Positions 62,996 through 64,000 of a stretch of DNA of 64,000 nt are shown in pieces (position 1 is the first letter of the stretch; each line of letters starts with the position of its first letter). This DNA comes from Acidobacteriota bacterium (GTDB taxonomy: Bacteria > Acidobacteriota > G020349885). Location: assembly GCA_020349885.1 (NCBI GenBank), contig CP070701.1:793631-857630 (forward strand), given 5' to 3'. The notes under the pieces are model-generated. The model ran no database searches. It was not told the origin of the DNA and was given only the letters and a program-made list of their open reading frames with translations. The position numbers and the translations under genes were made by a program.

Positions 62996-64000
62996 ATGGC
63001 GCTTCCCAAGGAAGGCTCTCTCGAATCGCTCAGCCTCGCAGCGTACCTCGCGCAGCTTGCGCGCGCGCGCGCGAGCGGAACCTTTCGACTCGAGCGCGAT
63101 TCCCTCATCAAGGTCCTTTACTTCAATGAAGGCCTCGTGGCGTACGCGTCCTCGAACGAGGAGGCCGACCGCCTGGGGCAGGTGCTCATCCGGGCGGGCA
63201 AACTTACCAAAGAGCAGCTCGACCTCGCCACCTCGAAGCTCACGGGCGGCAAGACCCTCGGCAAACAGCTAACCGAGCTGGGCTTCATCACACCGGAGGA
63301 GTTGCTCTGGGCGGCCAAGAAACAGGTGGAAGACATCGCCGTGAGCCTCTTCGGGTGGTCGTCGGGCACCTACGAGTGGATGGAGGGAGAGCTGCCCGAA
63401 GGCCTCGTCCACCTGAAGCTCCCCACCGAATCGCTCTTGCTCTCGGGCATTTTCTCGATCGAGGACCGGGAAAAAATCCTGAGCGACCTCCGGGGCCACG
63501 ACGCGGTCTACAACTTCACCGTGGATTTTATGGACACGTACGAAAAGCTCTCCGTGCCCGAGGCCGTCGACACGGTGATCGCGGGCGTGGACGGCACACG
63601 CACGGTGCGCGACCTCGCCCAGCTCAGCCGCGAGGGGGAATTCCGCGGATACCAGATTCTTTTCTTCGCCAAGGCCTACGGTCTCGTGGAATGCATCAAG
63701 GCGAAAACGATCCAGGAGGACGTCCCGACGGCCAAGCGCGTCGATCTCGATGCGCCTTCCCCGCCGCCCGCCGCGGCCAAACCGGCCGCCCCCCCGCCCG
63801 CGGCTCCCGCGCCCGCGGTGTCGGATGTTCTGGAAAAAACCAAGGATGCCGAAGCCCCCGCCGACATGGCGCTCGAAGCGGCGCAGGAAAGCCCTCTCGC
63901 GAGCGTGTCCCTCGGGGACAAGGGCCCCACGTCCCTGTTCAACGTGGACCCCTCGCTGGCCAAAGAAGGCTCGGGCGCGCCGCGGAAGCTTCTCATGCCC
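62996..64000 (+). CDS. DUF4388 (PATAN) protein, 3' end missing
   Basis: At least 335 residues, open at the right edge. The N-terminal 110 residues match DUF4388/PATAN domains (GSLESLSLAAYLAQLARARA, LYFNEGLVAYASSN, LGKQLTELGFITPEELLWAA). A second region (about 150-235) continues the family pattern. A Pro/Ala linker (PSPPPAAAKPAAPPPAAPAP) begins near 255. PATAN domains occur in two-component and gliding/pilus-associated systems of delta-proteobacteria and related phyla. The missing C-terminus may hold TPRs or another effector. Confidence 0.88.
   Translation, partial: MALPKEGSLESLSLAAYLAQLARARASGTFRLERDSLIKVLYFNEGLVAYASSNEEADRLGQVLIRAGKLTKEQLDLATSKLTGGKTLGKQLTELGFITPEELLWAAKKQVEDIAVSLFGWSSGTYEWMEGELPEGLVHLKLPTESLLLSGIFSIEDREKILSDLRGHDAVYNFTVDFMDTYEKLSVPEAVDTVIAGVDGTRTVRDLAQLSREGEFRGYQILFFAKAYGLVECIKAKTIQEDVPTAKRVDLDAPSPPPAAAKPAAPPPAAPAPAVSDVLEKTKDAEAPADMALEAAQESPLASVSLGDKGPTSLFNVDPSLAKEGSGAPRKLLMP

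Overview
The window is a GC-rich stretch (above 60% G+C by eye in most genes) from a Gram-negative bacterium. It encodes a TolC-type outer-membrane channel, a porin-like barrel, several lipoproteins and many Sec signal peptides. The glycine-cleavage P protein is split into two subunits. There is a MoxR/Bat operon, and there are TPR and DUF4388 (PATAN) proteins. This mix fits an uncultivated delta-proteobacterial, Acidobacteria-like or candidate-phylum lineage. No marker here fixes the phylum, so that placement is inference.

Layout. 1-3015: the start of an acidic repeat protein and a membrane-anchored TPR protein. 3210-9428: a one-carbon operon (homocysteine methyltransferase/MTHFR fusion, gcvT, gcvH, gcvPA, gcvPB) with 4-base stop/start overlaps. 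9510-14586: MoxR, DUF58, a DUF4381-like protein and two VWA proteins, with two related palindromic repeats between the first genes. 14591-17465: a UbiA prenyltransferase, tRNA-Val overlapping queD, a SET-domain protein and a secreted Cys-cluster protein. 17588-21314: five tandem short-chain dehydrogenase copies. 21420-27175: RtcB, a PQQ-propeller lipoprotein, an amidohydrolase lipoprotein and a transglutaminase-like protein. 27278-31333: glmS, glmU and an HTH/TPR protein. 31529-35949: a large repetitive secreted protein and its small partner. 36209-39909 and 48604-50142: leucine synthesis (leuB, leuD, leuC, then leuA).

The most interesting region is 40128-48591. Four plus-strand genes sit between leuA and leuCDB, all of which are minus-strand. 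They encode a DASS-type permease, a membrane-tethered protein with two tandem TAXI solute-binding domains, a secreted glutaminase, and an MscS-type channel fused through a long coiled coil to an OpuAC (betaine/choline-type) binding domain whose two halves are in swapped order. Together they read as a possible module that senses or handles glutamine, glutamate or osmolytes and is coupled to a permease and a gated channel. A second mechanosensitive-channel-like gene follows leuA (50388-51890).

The right part (52473-64000) holds a porin with a roughly 410-nt structured leader, a TatD/radical-SAM fusion, an uncharacterised Gly/Ala-rich membrane protein, a DUF433-headed chimera, tyrS, a TolC-family protein, secG with an acidic tail, pheA and a DUF4388 protein cut by the right edge. 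Short palindromes of the CCCGAC...GTCGGG type recur between and inside genes. No CRISPR array, rRNA, transposase or phage gene was seen.
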